Shown: positions 24,579 to 33,007 of the stretch, piece after piece
Layout of the letters: each line of letters opens with the position of its first letter
Numbering within the stretch: the first letter of the stretch is position 1
Assembly: GCA_019636515.1 (NCBI GenBank)
Contig: JAHBXI010000005.1
Coordinates: 186,001-250,000, forward strand
Reading direction: 5' to 3'
Origin: Phycisphaeraceae bacterium
GTDB taxonomy: Bacteria > Planctomycetota > Phycisphaerae > Phycisphaerales > UBA1924
DNA: 64,000 bases
Program-made: the position numbers and the translations under genes
The notes under the pieces: model-generated
The model's input: the letters and a program-made list of their open reading frames with translations, nothing else
Told to the model about the DNA's origin: nothing
Database searches by the model: none

Positions 24579-26078
24579 ATGACGAGCGTGCTGACCGAAC
24601 CGAATGCAACCGCGCTGTTCCTGGTCGTCTTCGGCCTGTTGATGGCCATCAGCGTGGTCTTCGCTCGCACGCTCGACCGCGTGGGCATACCGGTCGTGCT
24701 GGTTTTTCTTGTTCTCGGGATGCTCGGCGGGTCGGAAGGCATCGGCGGAGTGGCGTTCAGCAACTACGAAGTGGCCTTTCGCCTGGGCACGATCGCCCTG
24801 GTGTTCATCCTGTTCGACGGCGGCTTGAACACCTCGATGAAGTCGATACGCCGCAGTTCCGGGCCCGCGGGGCTGCTGGCCACGGTGGGCGTTGCGGGCA
24901 CGGCGGGCACCCTGGCGATCATCGGGCGGATCCTGGGGCTCTCCTGGAGCGAGTCGCTGCTGATCGGGGCGATTGTCTCATCGACCGATGCGGCGGCGGT
25001 CTTTGCGGTGCTTCGCGGTGGAAGCCTCTGCGTGAAGGAGAAGGTCCGTTCCACGCTCGAAGTCGAGTCGTGCGTCAACGACCCGATGGCGGTGATCCTG
25101 ACCGTGGCGATCGTCGAGGCCGTGCGGACGGGGTCGGCGTCGGGCGGGGGCGTGTCGGCCTGGAAACTGCTGATCGACGTGCCGATCCAACTGGCCGTCG
25201 GGGCGTTGATGGGCGTGCTCGTGGGGTACTTGACGCGGTGGATGCTTGGACGCACCCGGTTCTCAACCGGCGGCCTGTACCCGGTCATCACGATGGCCTC
25301 GGCGTTCGTGGCGTTCGGGGCGGCGACACTCGCCTTTGGCAGCGGGTTTCTGGCGGTGTTTGCCGCCGGGGCGGTCCTGGGCAACGGGCCGATGCCGTTT
25401 CGGGCCGGGCTCAAGCGTGTCCACGACGCGGTGGCCTGGATGAGCCAGGTCTCGATGTTCCTGATGCTCGGGCTGCTGGTCTTCCCGAGCCAGTTGCTGC
25501 CGGTGGCGTGGGTCGGACTGGCGCTTGGGCTTGGCCTGGCGTTCATCGCCCGTCCGCTGGTGTCCACCATCTGCCTGCTTCCGTTCGGCTGGCCGCTCAA
25601 GGAGATCGGGTACGTGTCGTGGGTCGGGATCCGGGGGGCCGTGCCCATCATCCTGGCGACGTTCCCCGTGATGGCCCAGATCCCCGAGGCCGAGCGGATT
25701 TTTCATATCGTGTTCTTCATCGTGGTGATCAGCGCGCTGATCCCGGGAGCGAGCATCGTGCCGCTGACTCGTCGGCTGAAACTCGACGCCCCCGAGCCGC
25801 CGACGCCCGCCGCCGCGCTGGAAATGCACAGCCTTCGTCCGATGAACGGGGAGATCCACTTCTACCACATCGAGCCGCACGTCGCCGCGTGCGGCGTCCC
25901 GCTCTCGCAGGTCCGCTTCCCGGACGGGGCGGCCGCCATCATGGTGGTCCGTAAGAACGACGTCATGGCCGCCCGCGGGTACACCGTCCTGGAGCCGGGC
26001 GATCATGTCTACGTCTTCTGCCGGGCCGGTGATGAACCGCAGATCGGGCTGATCATGGGCAGGACCGCCGACGAGTGA
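24579..26078 (+). CDS. NhaP2-like potassium/sodium:proton antiporter (CPA1)
   Basis: A 499-residue inner-membrane antiporter with 12 or so hydrophobic segments. GGSEGIGGVAFSNYEVAF, LFDGGLNTSM, AIVSSTDAAAVFAVLRG and LEVESCVNDPMAVILTVAIV match the CPA1/NhaP2 core. A soluble C-terminal domain (~400-499), with HVAACGVPLSQVRFP and EPGDHVYVFCRAGDE, is a TrkA-C type ligand-binding module. The ATG at 24579 lacks a Shine-Dalgarno but has CATAAT ten bases upstream, so transcription may begin at or just before the start codon. It is divergent from the prepilin peptidase gene. Confidence 0.92.
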   Translation: MTSVLTEPNATALFLVVFGLLMAISVVFARTLDRVGIPVVLVFLVLGMLGGSEGIGGVAFSNYEVAFRLGTIALVFILFDGGLNTSMKSIRRSSGPAGLLATVGVAGTAGTLAIIGRILGLSWSESLLIGAIVSSTDAAAVFAVLRGGSLCVKEKVRSTLEVESCVNDPMAVILTVAIVEAVRTGSASGGGVSAWKLLIDVPIQLAVGALMGVLVGYLTRWMLGRTRFSTGGLYPVITMASAFVAFGAATLAFGSGFLAVFAAGAVLGNGPMPFRAGLKRVHDAVAWMSQVSMFLMLGLLVFPSQLLPVAWVGLALGLGLAFIARPLVSTICLLPFGWPLKEIGYVSWVGIRGAVPIILATFPVMAQIPEAERIFHIVFFIVVISALIPGASIVPLTRRLKLDAPEPPTPAAALEMHSLRPMNGEIHFYHIEPHVAACGVPLSQVRFPDGAAAIMVVRKNDVMAARGYTVLEPGDHVYVFCRAGDEPQIGLIMGRTADE

Positions 26079-26224
26079 AGTCCGCGACGGACGGCGCGTG
26101 CCCGCGCCGCATCACGGATCGGCGGCCCGGATTGGCTCGCTCGGCCGGGGTTTCAACGCGCGGGACCACGTTTGGGGTTGGCGAGAAAACCCTTGTGATC
26201 GGCGGAACGTCCAAGCCCGGCGGG

Positions 26225-27877
26225 CTATCGAGCCGCCGTCGGCGCCACCGCGGCCGGACGGTCGAAGGGGATGGGCGAGAGTTCCACGGTCGGGTTGCGC
26301 TCACCGAAAAACCGCAGCGGCCACTGGTCCGTACACAGGACCATGGCGCGGCCGCGATCGTCGTACACCAGGCGGGAACCATCGGGGGCATCCGGAAGCG
26401 ACGCGGCGTCGGATTCGTCCCGCGTCGGGGCCGGCTGTCCCTTCACCCGCCACCACCGCGCGATCGTCCACGGGGAGGACTCGATGCGTGATTCCGCGCC
26501 GTACTCGTTGGCGAGCCGGTGCGTCAGCACCTCGAACTGAAGCGGCCCGACCGCCGCGAGCAGCGTGACTTTCTGGGCTCCGCCGACGGGCTCAAACCTC
26601 CGTGCCACGCCCTCGCGGAGCAACTGCTCGAGCCCCAGGTTGAACCGCTTGTAGTTCCCCGGGTGCGGGTTGTGCAGGACCGCGAAGCACTCGGGCGTGA
26701 ACTCGGGGATCTCGTCGTACACGATCGCGCGGTCGTCGGTCAGGGTGTCTCCGATTCCGAACAGGTCGTTGCCGACCAGGCCGACCACGTCTCCCGCGAC
26801 GGCGTGGTCCACGGTCTCCCGCTGGTTTCCGAAGAGCCTGGTGGCGTTGCCCAGGCGCACGCGGCGGCCGCTCTGGGCGTGGACGACGAACATGTCTCGC
26901 TCGAACTGGCCCGAGACGATTCTCAGGAACGCGATGCGATCACGGTGGCGGGGGTCCATGTTCGCCTGGATCTTGAAGACAAAGCCGCTGAAGCGCGGGT
27001 CGTCGGGTCCGATCCGCCCGGCGCTGGACATCCGTGGCGTCGGCGGGCTGGAATGCCGCAGGAAGCCGTCAAGCACAAGGCGCACGCCGAAGTTGTTGAC
27101 CGCGCTTCCGAAGTAGACGGGCGTGACACCCGCCGCCAGCACCGCGGCGGGATCGAAGGCCGCCCCCGCGCCCCCGGTGGCGTCGAGCATACGGATCTCG
27201 TCGAGCGAATCGGCGTGGGCCGAGGCGTCGAGGCTCGCCAGGAGCACCGGGTCGTCGATCCCGCCGACCTTCGCCGGCGCCACGAAGGCCCCGCCCGCGG
27301 TCCTCTCGAAAAGGTGCATCTGCCCCCCGACCCGGTCGTACACCCCCTTGAAGTGCGGCCCGGCGCCGATCGGCCAGTTGACCGGGTACGCCCCGATCCC
27401 CAGCACTTTCTCCAACTCGTCGATCAGGTCCAGCGGCGGACGGATGGAACGGTCGCACTTGTTCATGAACGTGAAGATCGGCACGCCTCGGCGGCGGCAG
27501 ACCTCGAAGAGTTTGCGCGTCTGCGCCTCGACGCCCTTGCCCGCGTCGATCACCATGACCGCCGAATCCACCGCCGTCAGCACTCGGTAGGTATCCTCCG
27601 AAAAATCCTTGTGGCCCGGGGTGTCCAGCAGGTTCACGCGGTACCCGCCGTACTCAAACTGCAGGAGTGTCGAACTGATCGAGATGCCGCGCTGCTTTTC
27701 CAGTTCCATCCAGTCGCTGGCGGTGGCCCGCTGGTCCTTGCGGGCCGTGACCGAGCCGGCAAGGTCGATGGCGCCTCCGTAGAGAAGAAACTTCTCCGTA
27801 AGCGTCGTCTTGCCCGCGTCGGGGTGGGAGATGATCGCAAACGTCCGGCGGGGGAGCATGGTCTGGGTCGCGTTCAT
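26225..27877 (-). CDS. prfC: Peptide chain release factor 3
   Basis: A 550-residue translational GTPase that removes RF1 and RF2 from the ribosome after termination. It has the G1 motif SHPDAGKTTLTEK, the RF3-specific DWMELEKQRGISISS, DTPGHKDFSED, and the G4 motif NKCDR. The C-terminal domain ends with FEVLTHRLANEYG and the RW-rich segment. ATG 27877 (MNATQTMLPRRTF) gives a normal length; the upstream open frame has no RF3 similarity. It is convergent with the antiporter gene. Confidence 0.95.
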   Translation of the reverse strand: MNATQTMLPRRTFAIISHPDAGKTTLTEKFLLYGGAIDLAGSVTARKDQRATASDWMELEKQRGISISSTLLQFEYGGYRVNLLDTPGHKDFSEDTYRVLTAVDSAVMVIDAGKGVEAQTRKLFEVCRRRGVPIFTFMNKCDRSIRPPLDLIDELEKVLGIGAYPVNWPIGAGPHFKGVYDRVGGQMHLFERTAGGAFVAPAKVGGIDDPVLLASLDASAHADSLDEIRMLDATGGAGAAFDPAAVLAAGVTPVYFGSAVNNFGVRLVLDGFLRHSSPPTPRMSSAGRIGPDDPRFSGFVFKIQANMDPRHRDRIAFLRIVSGQFERDMFVVHAQSGRRVRLGNATRLFGNQRETVDHAVAGDVVGLVGNDLFGIGDTLTDDRAIVYDEIPEFTPECFAVLHNPHPGNYKRFNLGLEQLLREGVARRFEPVGGAQKVTLLAAVGPLQFEVLTHRLANEYGAESRIESSPWTIARWWRVKGQPAPTRDESDAASLPDAPDGSRLVYDDRGRAMVLCTDQWPLRFFGERNPTVELSPIPFDRPAAVAPTAAR

Positions 27878-28256
27878 GGTGGCGGTCGGCCGTCGCGGCC
27901 TGGGGAACTGGACACGTAACGAAATCGGCCTCCCCGGCGGGGAGCGTGGACGAGTTGAATATAGCAATGCGAGATCCGGCTCCGGGCGGGCGCCCTCGGC
28001 GATGGCCTGGATACGCCGCGAGATCCGGCGGAGATGGGCTGTATGCGGGCACCAGCAGGCTTGCTCCCCAACCGCCGCGGGGAAGGACTCCCCCATCAAC
28101 GAGCACCTCGCCGTGATCCATGTCCGCTGACCGATGCCCAATGACCGCTGACCGCTCATCGCTGATCGGTTGTGCTCGCATGCCGTGCGATGCCCGGCGG
28201 GGGCGTTCAGGGCGGTCGAGCGACCCGATTTGCTCACTCGAATACGGCTCGGTCAA
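27878..28256. other. Intergenic region without a convincing gene
   Basis: About 380 bases between two minus-strand genes. The words TGACCG and CGATGCCC recur in a short degenerate stretch at 28125-28175. No terminator or RNA was recognised. It presumably contains the prfC promoter near its left end. Confidence 0.4.
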
Positions 28257-29141
28257 TCACGGATTCCTCGGCCCGATCAGGCCGACCATGCGTCCGGTAA
28301 TACCCGCCTCCCGGCGGTGGGAGAAGAAGCGATGGGGCTCGGAGGCGGTGCAGCCGGGGACGGTGTCGATCCGCGTGATCCCGAGCGTGTTCAACTGCAT
28401 TTTCAGCGCGGCCGCAAGGTGGATCAGGACCTTTCCCTGGCGTGCTGAATCCGGATCGGGGTGTTCGAGTGCGTGGCGGTCGTCGCCAAAGAGGCGGCGG
28501 AACTCCCCGGCGACCTCGGGACCGACTTCGAATCGCGATGGACCGATGCACGGACCGATGGCGGCGACAACGTCGCGCCGGGCATCATGCTCGGCCGCGA
28601 GGGTGCGCATGGCGGTCACGGCGGCGCGGGTGACGTTCAAGACGATGCCTCTCCATCCGGCGTGGACGGCGGCGACGAGGCGCCCGTCCTCCGTGGCGAG
28701 CAGGACCGGGACGCAGTCGGCCACCCGGACGGCGACGACGCGGGACGGGTCGTCGGTGACGATCGCATCGGCCTTGAAATCGAGTTCTTCCCAGTCGGGG
28801 CCGGGTGGGGCCGGTTCGGTGGAGGGGCGATCCGGCGGGGAAATGGGCATCCGGTCGCGCGACGGGGCGCCCGGGCGGAAGACATGGGCCGTGCCGCCGT
28901 GGACCTGGTAGACCTGCGTGACTTCCCGATCCGCAGCGCCGATCTCGTGAAGCACACGACGGAAGTTCTCGCGGATGTTCTCGACGGGATCGCGAGGCTG
29001 CGAGGGCGGAAGATCCATCGGGTTGCCGAAGTTGAGGGAATCGAACGGGGGAGCGGAGACGCCGCCCTCTCGCGTGGTAAATGCGTGCGGGATCCGGCAT
29101 TCGGACAGGAGCGGGGAGTAGAGCAGGCCCGGCGCTGGCAT
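28257..29141 (-). CDS. YfiH/PgeF-type multicopper polyphenol oxidase (laccase-domain) protein
   Basis: A 294-residue protein of the YfiH (DUF152) family, whose members act on phenols or on purine nucleosides and peptidoglycan precursors. Motifs are HAFTTREGGVSAPPFDSLN, QVYQVHGG, DAIVTDDPSRVVAVRVADC, AAVHAGWRG and GPCIGPSRFEVG, with the conserved Cys and His ligands in the DC and HAGWRG positions. The end has PGCTASEPHRFFSHRREA. An unusual Pro-rich insertion (~residues 95-118, SPPDRPSTEPAPPGPDW) lies before the VTD motif. ATG 29141 lacks a Shine-Dalgarno. The exact substrate cannot be read from sequence. Confidence 0.9.
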   Translation of the reverse strand: MPAPGLLYSPLLSECRIPHAFTTREGGVSAPPFDSLNFGNPMDLPPSQPRDPVENIRENFRRVLHEIGAADREVTQVYQVHGGTAHVFRPGAPSRDRMPISPPDRPSTEPAPPGPDWEELDFKADAIVTDDPSRVVAVRVADCVPVLLATEDGRLVAAVHAGWRGIVLNVTRAAVTAMRTLAAEHDARRDVVAAIGPCIGPSRFEVGPEVAGEFRRLFGDDRHALEHPDPDSARQGKVLIHLAAALKMQLNTLGITRIDTVPGCTASEPHRFFSHRREAGITGRMVGLIGPRNP

Positions 29142-29435
29142 CGGCACGGAGGGTAGAAAGCAAGGCGAGGGATCGGCCGGTTCGCCGGATCCGAGGCGTA
29201 TCGCGGCGTTGGAGGGAGTGCGTCCGGGCCGGCGGCTAGAATCGCCGCTGGGCTCGCAACGGTACGCGTTCAGGGGCGACCCGCCCGCGTGAAGGGCGCC
29301 GGGGGGACGTCTTCTGGTTGTTTCGTGGCGGGCGCGGATTCGCGGCGGGTTGGCGGTGGGTTCGCGGCGCGAAGGCATGTGGGGGCGTGGGGAACGTGGG
29401 GGACGAGACGAGGTTCTGGCGAGGAGTCCTGGACG

Positions 29436-30539
29436 ATGGAAGCGGGTATTGTCGGTCTGCCCAACGTCGGCAAGAGCACGCTCTTCAACGCGCTGACCAA
29501 GGCGGGGGCGTTGGCGGCGAACTACCCGTTCGCGACAATCGAGCCCAACGTGGGCGTGGTGCCCATACCCGATGAGCGGCTGCGGGTCATCCGCGAGCAC
29601 ATCGAGAGCCAGAAGATTCTCCCGGCGATGCTGCGGCTGGTGGATATCGCGGGGATCGTCAAGGGGGCGAGCGAAGGGGCGGGCCTTGGCAACAAGTTCC
29701 TCTCGCACATACGCGAGGTGGATGCGATCCTTCAGGTGGTGCGGTGCTTCACGAAGGTTCCCGGCGGGGAGGACATCACCCACGTCGAGGGGACCGTCGA
29801 TCCGCTGCGTGATATCGAGATCATCAACACGGAACTGGTGCTGGCGGACCTGGAGACCGTGACCGGGGCGCTCTCCAGGGCCGAGCGGGCGGCCAAGTCT
29901 GGGGACAAGGAATCGGTGGCGAGGTTCGCCGCGCTCAAGGCCATCGCCCCCGTGCTCAACGAGGGACGCCCGGCCCGGTCCGTTCGACTCGACGACCCCG
30001 AGCAGGTCAAGGCCCTCAAGGGCCTGAGCCTGATCACGTCGCGCCGGGTGCTGTACGTGATGAACGTGGATGAAGAGGACGTGAACGGCGAGGGTCCGAT
30101 GGCGAGGCGGGTCCGGGAGCACGCCCGCGGCGAGGGGGCCGAGGTCGTCCCCGTGTGCGCGAAGATCGAGAGCGAACTGGCCGAACTCGATGAACCCGAC
30201 AAGATCGAGATGCTCGCCTCGATGGGCATGGCCGAGCCGGCGCTCAACCGTTTGGCGAGGGCCGCGTACAAACTGCTGGGCCTGCAAAGTTTTTATACCG
30301 CCGGCCCCAAGGAAATCCGGGCCTGGACGATCCCGGTCGGGGCGACGGCTCCGCAGGCGGCCGGGGTCATCCACACGGACTTTGAGAAGGGGTTTATCAG
30401 GGCCGAGATCTACAGCGTGCCCGACCTCGAGAAGCACAAGAACGAGAAGGCGATCAAGGAGGCCGGGCGGCTTCGCATCGAGGGCAAGGACTACATCATG
30501 CAGGATGGGGACGTCTGCCACTTCCTGTTCAACGTCTGA
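29436..30539 (+). CDS. ychF: Redox-regulated ATPase YchF (OLA1-like)
   Basis: A 367-residue ribosome-associated ATPase of the Obg superfamily. It has [16 protein letters not shown] (G1), [20 protein letters not shown] (G3), and NVDEED in place of NKxD, the feature that switches specificity to ATP in this family. The C-terminal TGS domain has [19 protein letters not shown] and ends at [14 protein letters not shown] 29436 has AGGAG nine bases upstream; earlier in-frame codons encode a low-complexity leader. It is cytoplasmic and stands alone, with a G-rich tandem repeat just after its stop. Confidence 0.97.
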   Translation: MEAGIVGLPNVGKSTLFNALTKAGALAANYPFATIEPNVGVVPIPDERLRVIREHIESQKILPAMLRLVDIAGIVKGASEGAGLGNKFLSHIREVDAILQVVRCFTKVPGGEDITHVEGTVDPLRDIEIINTELVLADLETVTGALSRAERAAKSGDKESVARFAALKAIAPVLNEGRPARSVRLDDPEQVKALKGLSLITSRRVLYVMNVDEEDVNGEGPMARRVREHARGEGAEVVPVCAKIESELAELDEPDKIEMLASMGMAEPALNRLARAAYKLLGLQSFYTAGPKEIRAWTIPVGATAPQAAGVIHTDFEKGFIRAEIYSVPDLEKHKNEKAIKEAGRLRIEGKDYIMQDGDVCHFLFNV

Positions 30540-30548
30540 ACCGATCCG

Positions 30549-30600
30549 GGGGGCGTTTCTTGGGGGCGTTTCTTGGGGGCGTTTCTTGGGGGCGTTTCTT
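30549..30600. repeat. Four 13-bp tandem repeats followed by a G run
   Basis: The unit GGGGGCGTTTCTT is repeated four times, then nine G residues follow. It starts about 10 bases after the ychF stop. Each unit carries a TTTCTT tract after a G/C-rich part, but no self-complementary stem is present, so it is not a terminator by itself. The G runs could form a quadruplex. Confidence 0.9.
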
Positions 30601-30722
30601 GGGGGGGGGCGAAGCAGGCGGCGGGCGCGGCGGGCGACCGGGAATGATCCGGGGCGGCGCCTCGGGCCGATATCACCCGAGTCGATCTCTCACTACCATC
30701 CGCCGGCGTTCCCGGAGACCCC

Positions 30723-31934
30723 ATGCCCCGCGTCCCCATCGAGTCGTACACCGCTTCGACCGTCACGATCGGCGGCCGTGAGTACATCGCTTTCGGCGGG
30801 TGCAATTACCTGGGCCTTGGGAACCACCCCGGCGTCAAGGCCGCGGTGGTGCGGGCGATGGACCGGCTTGGCCTCACCACGTCGGCCTCCCGTGAGACCA
30901 GCGGCAACACGGTCGAGCACGACCTGCTTGAAGCGGAACTTGCGGCTTTTCTGGACTTCGAGGCGGCGGTGCTCATGCCCGAGGGGTACACCGCGAACCT
31001 GGCCCTCGCGCAGGCGCTCGGGGCCGAGGCCGGGCGAGGCCGGACCCTGGCGGTGATCGACCAGCGCTCGCACCGGAGCATCAAGGACGCCGTCGAATCG
31101 GCCGGGTTCGAGGTGGCCCTGTACGGTCATCTCGATCACGCCGACGCTCGGGCGATCATCCACCGCCACCCCGGCCGGCGGATCATGCTGTGGACCGACG
31201 GCGTGTTCGCGGCCGATGGGAGCATCGCCCCGCTGCCGGAACTGCTCGCGTGCCTCCGCGGGCCGGATGATCGCCTGGTTGTCGATGATTGTCATGGGCT
31301 GGGCGTACTTGGTGCCCCCGGACCCTCTGGAACCCCCGGAACCCCCGGATTCCCCGGAACCCCCGGAGTTCCCGTTCGCCCCGGTCGCGGAACCATCGCG
31401 TATTTCGGCCTGCGAGACCGGAGGCTGGTCTGGACCAGCACGCTCGCCAAGGGCCTGGGGTGCTACGGCGGGGCCATCGCCGGAATGCGGGCGATGATCG
31501 ATGCCGTCCGGGCCGATGCGGGCATCTACAAGGGAACGACACCCGTGCCCCCGGTTCTCGCCGCCGCCTGCCGAGAGGCGCTGCGGGTGGTGGACCGGGA
31601 GCCGGGCCTGGTCGAGTCGCTCGCTCGTCACGTCCGCCGGGTGCGCCGCTCGCTTGCCGACCTGGGGCTGGGGATCGAGGATTCACCGTCGGCGGTGATG
31701 ACGTTCGTGCTTGATTCACCGGGGAAGATGCGGGGCTTGGCGGCGAGCCTGATGGAGGCGGGGATTTTCGTGCCGCTGATCGACTACCCCAACGGACCCG
31801 CGCCGCTGTATTTCCGCCTGTCGGTGTGCGCGATGCATACGGATGAACAGATCGAGGCGATGATCCGGGCGATGGACCAGGCGCTGGCGGCGCCCGGCGT
31901 CGGGCTTGACGCGGCCGGGGCCAAGGGAGCGTAA
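30723..31934 (+). CDS. Alpha-oxoamine synthase family PLP enzyme (BioF/KBL-like)
   Basis: A 403-residue fold-type I PLP enzyme of the group that includes 8-amino-7-oxononanoate synthase, serine palmitoyltransferase and 2-amino-3-ketobutyrate ligase. It has FGGCNYLGLGNHP, SRETSGNTVEHDLLE, VDDCHGLGVLG (cofactor Asp and His) and TSTLAKGLGCYGG with the Schiff-base Lys243. The substrate cannot be chosen; no bio genes lie nearby. Residues ~197-222 are a collagen-like loop of Gly-x-Pro repeats, encoded by a 9-bp DNA repeat at about 31320-31370, inserted where relatives have a short turn. A PGAP-like start at ATG 30723 is taken; the Shine-Dalgarno CGGAG lies about seven bases before it. Confidence 0.88.
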   Translation: MPRVPIESYTASTVTIGGREYIAFGGCNYLGLGNHPGVKAAVVRAMDRLGLTTSASRETSGNTVEHDLLEAELAAFLDFEAAVLMPEGYTANLALAQALGAEAGRGRTLAVIDQRSHRSIKDAVESAGFEVALYGHLDHADARAIIHRHPGRRIMLWTDGVFAADGSIAPLPELLACLRGPDDRLVVDDCHGLGVLGAPGPSGTPGTPGFPGTPGVPVRPGRGTIAYFGLRDRRLVWTSTLAKGLGCYGGAIAGMRAMIDAVRADAGIYKGTTPVPPVLAAACREALRVVDREPGLVESLARHVRRVRRSLADLGLGIEDSPSAVMTFVLDSPGKMRGLAASLMEAGIFVPLIDYPNGPAPLYFRLSVCAMHTDEQIEAMIRAMDQALAAPGVGLDAAGAKGA

Positions 31935-32326
31935 ATGCCCGCGACCGGCTGGACTCTCATCGCCGTGACAGAATCCGGGCGGTGCTGGCAGACTCTCGCT
32001 CGACCGAGAGTGCAGCGCCGGCCACGCCGGGCGTCGGCTACGTCCCGGAATACGACCTGCCCGAGGAAACAGCGCCACGGCGTTCGAGGCTGTGTCGGAG
32101 CGCGGACGCACCGGGCCGCATGCGGAAACAAGGCCGGTGGCTCCGTCGTCTCGACGGAGCCGCGCTCATGCCACGGAAGTCGCCGAGTGGTTTTGTTGAG
32201 GGACATGGTTGACACCGTTCGGAGGCATCCCTGACCGTGTGAGGTTGCGTTGCGGCGTACGCCGGCGACCTCGGAACAACCCGATGCTTTCCGCGAGAAT
32301 CGACCCGAGTAGCAGGGGACGCCCAC
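31935..32326. other. Intergenic region with two hairpins
   Basis: About 390 bases without a convincing gene. A 7-bp hairpin lies at 31992-32011 and a perfect 10-bp hairpin with a three-base loop at 32139-32161 (GGCTCCGTCG and complement). Neither has a T-tract. The short frames here have no recognisable product. Confidence 0.5.
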
Positions 32327-32899
32327 ATGACCAGCCTACGTTCCGACCTTGCTCACTACGACGGACGTCACACCGACGTGCTGGAGAGAATCGCCGCCTC
32401 GCTGCGTGATGACGCCCGCGCGATCCAAAGACTGGTTGACATTGCCTCGGGCAGTCCTCGCGATCGGGTTGCGGTCGCGGCGACATGGGTACTCTTGCGG
32501 CTGTGCGAGGATCACGGCTCCTTTTCGCTTGACGCTCCGACCATCACGAGGCTCCGCGCGGTGCTGACCGCGACCGACCATTGGGAAACTCGCCTTCACA
32601 TCCTGCAGGCGCTTGCGAACGTCGATCTCGCGGCGGTCCTGACCAGAACCCAGCGAGAGTCGCTCGTGGCGGCGGCCAGGGTCACCGCCGATGATGACAA
32701 GCCGTTCGTCCGCGCGTGGTCGCTCAATCTGCTCGGGCTCCTGGGAGGCCTGGTAAGCACCCGACAAGGCGCGGAGATCGCACGCCTGATCGCGGCCGCC
32801 GACAGGAATGGACCGGCATCGATCCGGGCACGCCTGCGCCGACTTCGAAAGGTCGGCGGCCTTGATTGGATGGATGCGATTGAACGGCACAACGCTTGA
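32327..32899 (+). CDS. Hypothetical helical (HEAT-like) protein
   Basis: A 190-residue soluble protein with no recognised family. It appears all-helical, with repeating helix pairs such as VAVAATWVLLRLCED, LHILQALANVDL and VRAWSLNLLGLLGGL, which suggests HEAT-like repeats and a role in protein binding. ATG 32327 follows AGGGGAC. It has no signal peptide. Its codon use looks less GC-extreme in places than its neighbours. It is convergent with copA. Confidence 0.75.
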   Translation: MTSLRSDLAHYDGRHTDVLERIAASLRDDARAIQRLVDIASGSPRDRVAVAATWVLLRLCEDHGSFSLDAPTITRLRAVLTATDHWETRLHILQALANVDLAAVLTRTQRESLVAAARVTADDDKPFVRAWSLNLLGLLGGLVSTRQGAEIARLIAAADRNGPASIRARLRRLRKVGGLDWMDAIERHNA

Positions 32900-33007
32900 G
32901 TATCGGCCCACCCCAGGACGCCGCCCGCGGCCTCGCCTTCCGGCTCGGCACGTGGAGCGCGTGGAGCGCGGGCCGGACGCTCGGGGCCGGCGGCGGGACG
33001 GCCCGGC

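Noticed and set aside
26079-26224. Small gene between the NhaP2-like and prfC stop codons
   Set aside because: The gap is only about 145 bases, lies between convergent genes, and its short frames have no start site or composition typical of coding DNA.
31935-32234. Possible 99-residue Arg-rich gene between the oxoamine synthase and the HEAT-like gene
   Set aside because: No Shine-Dalgarno, no protein-like composition and two hairpins inside the frame. It is better read as non-coding.
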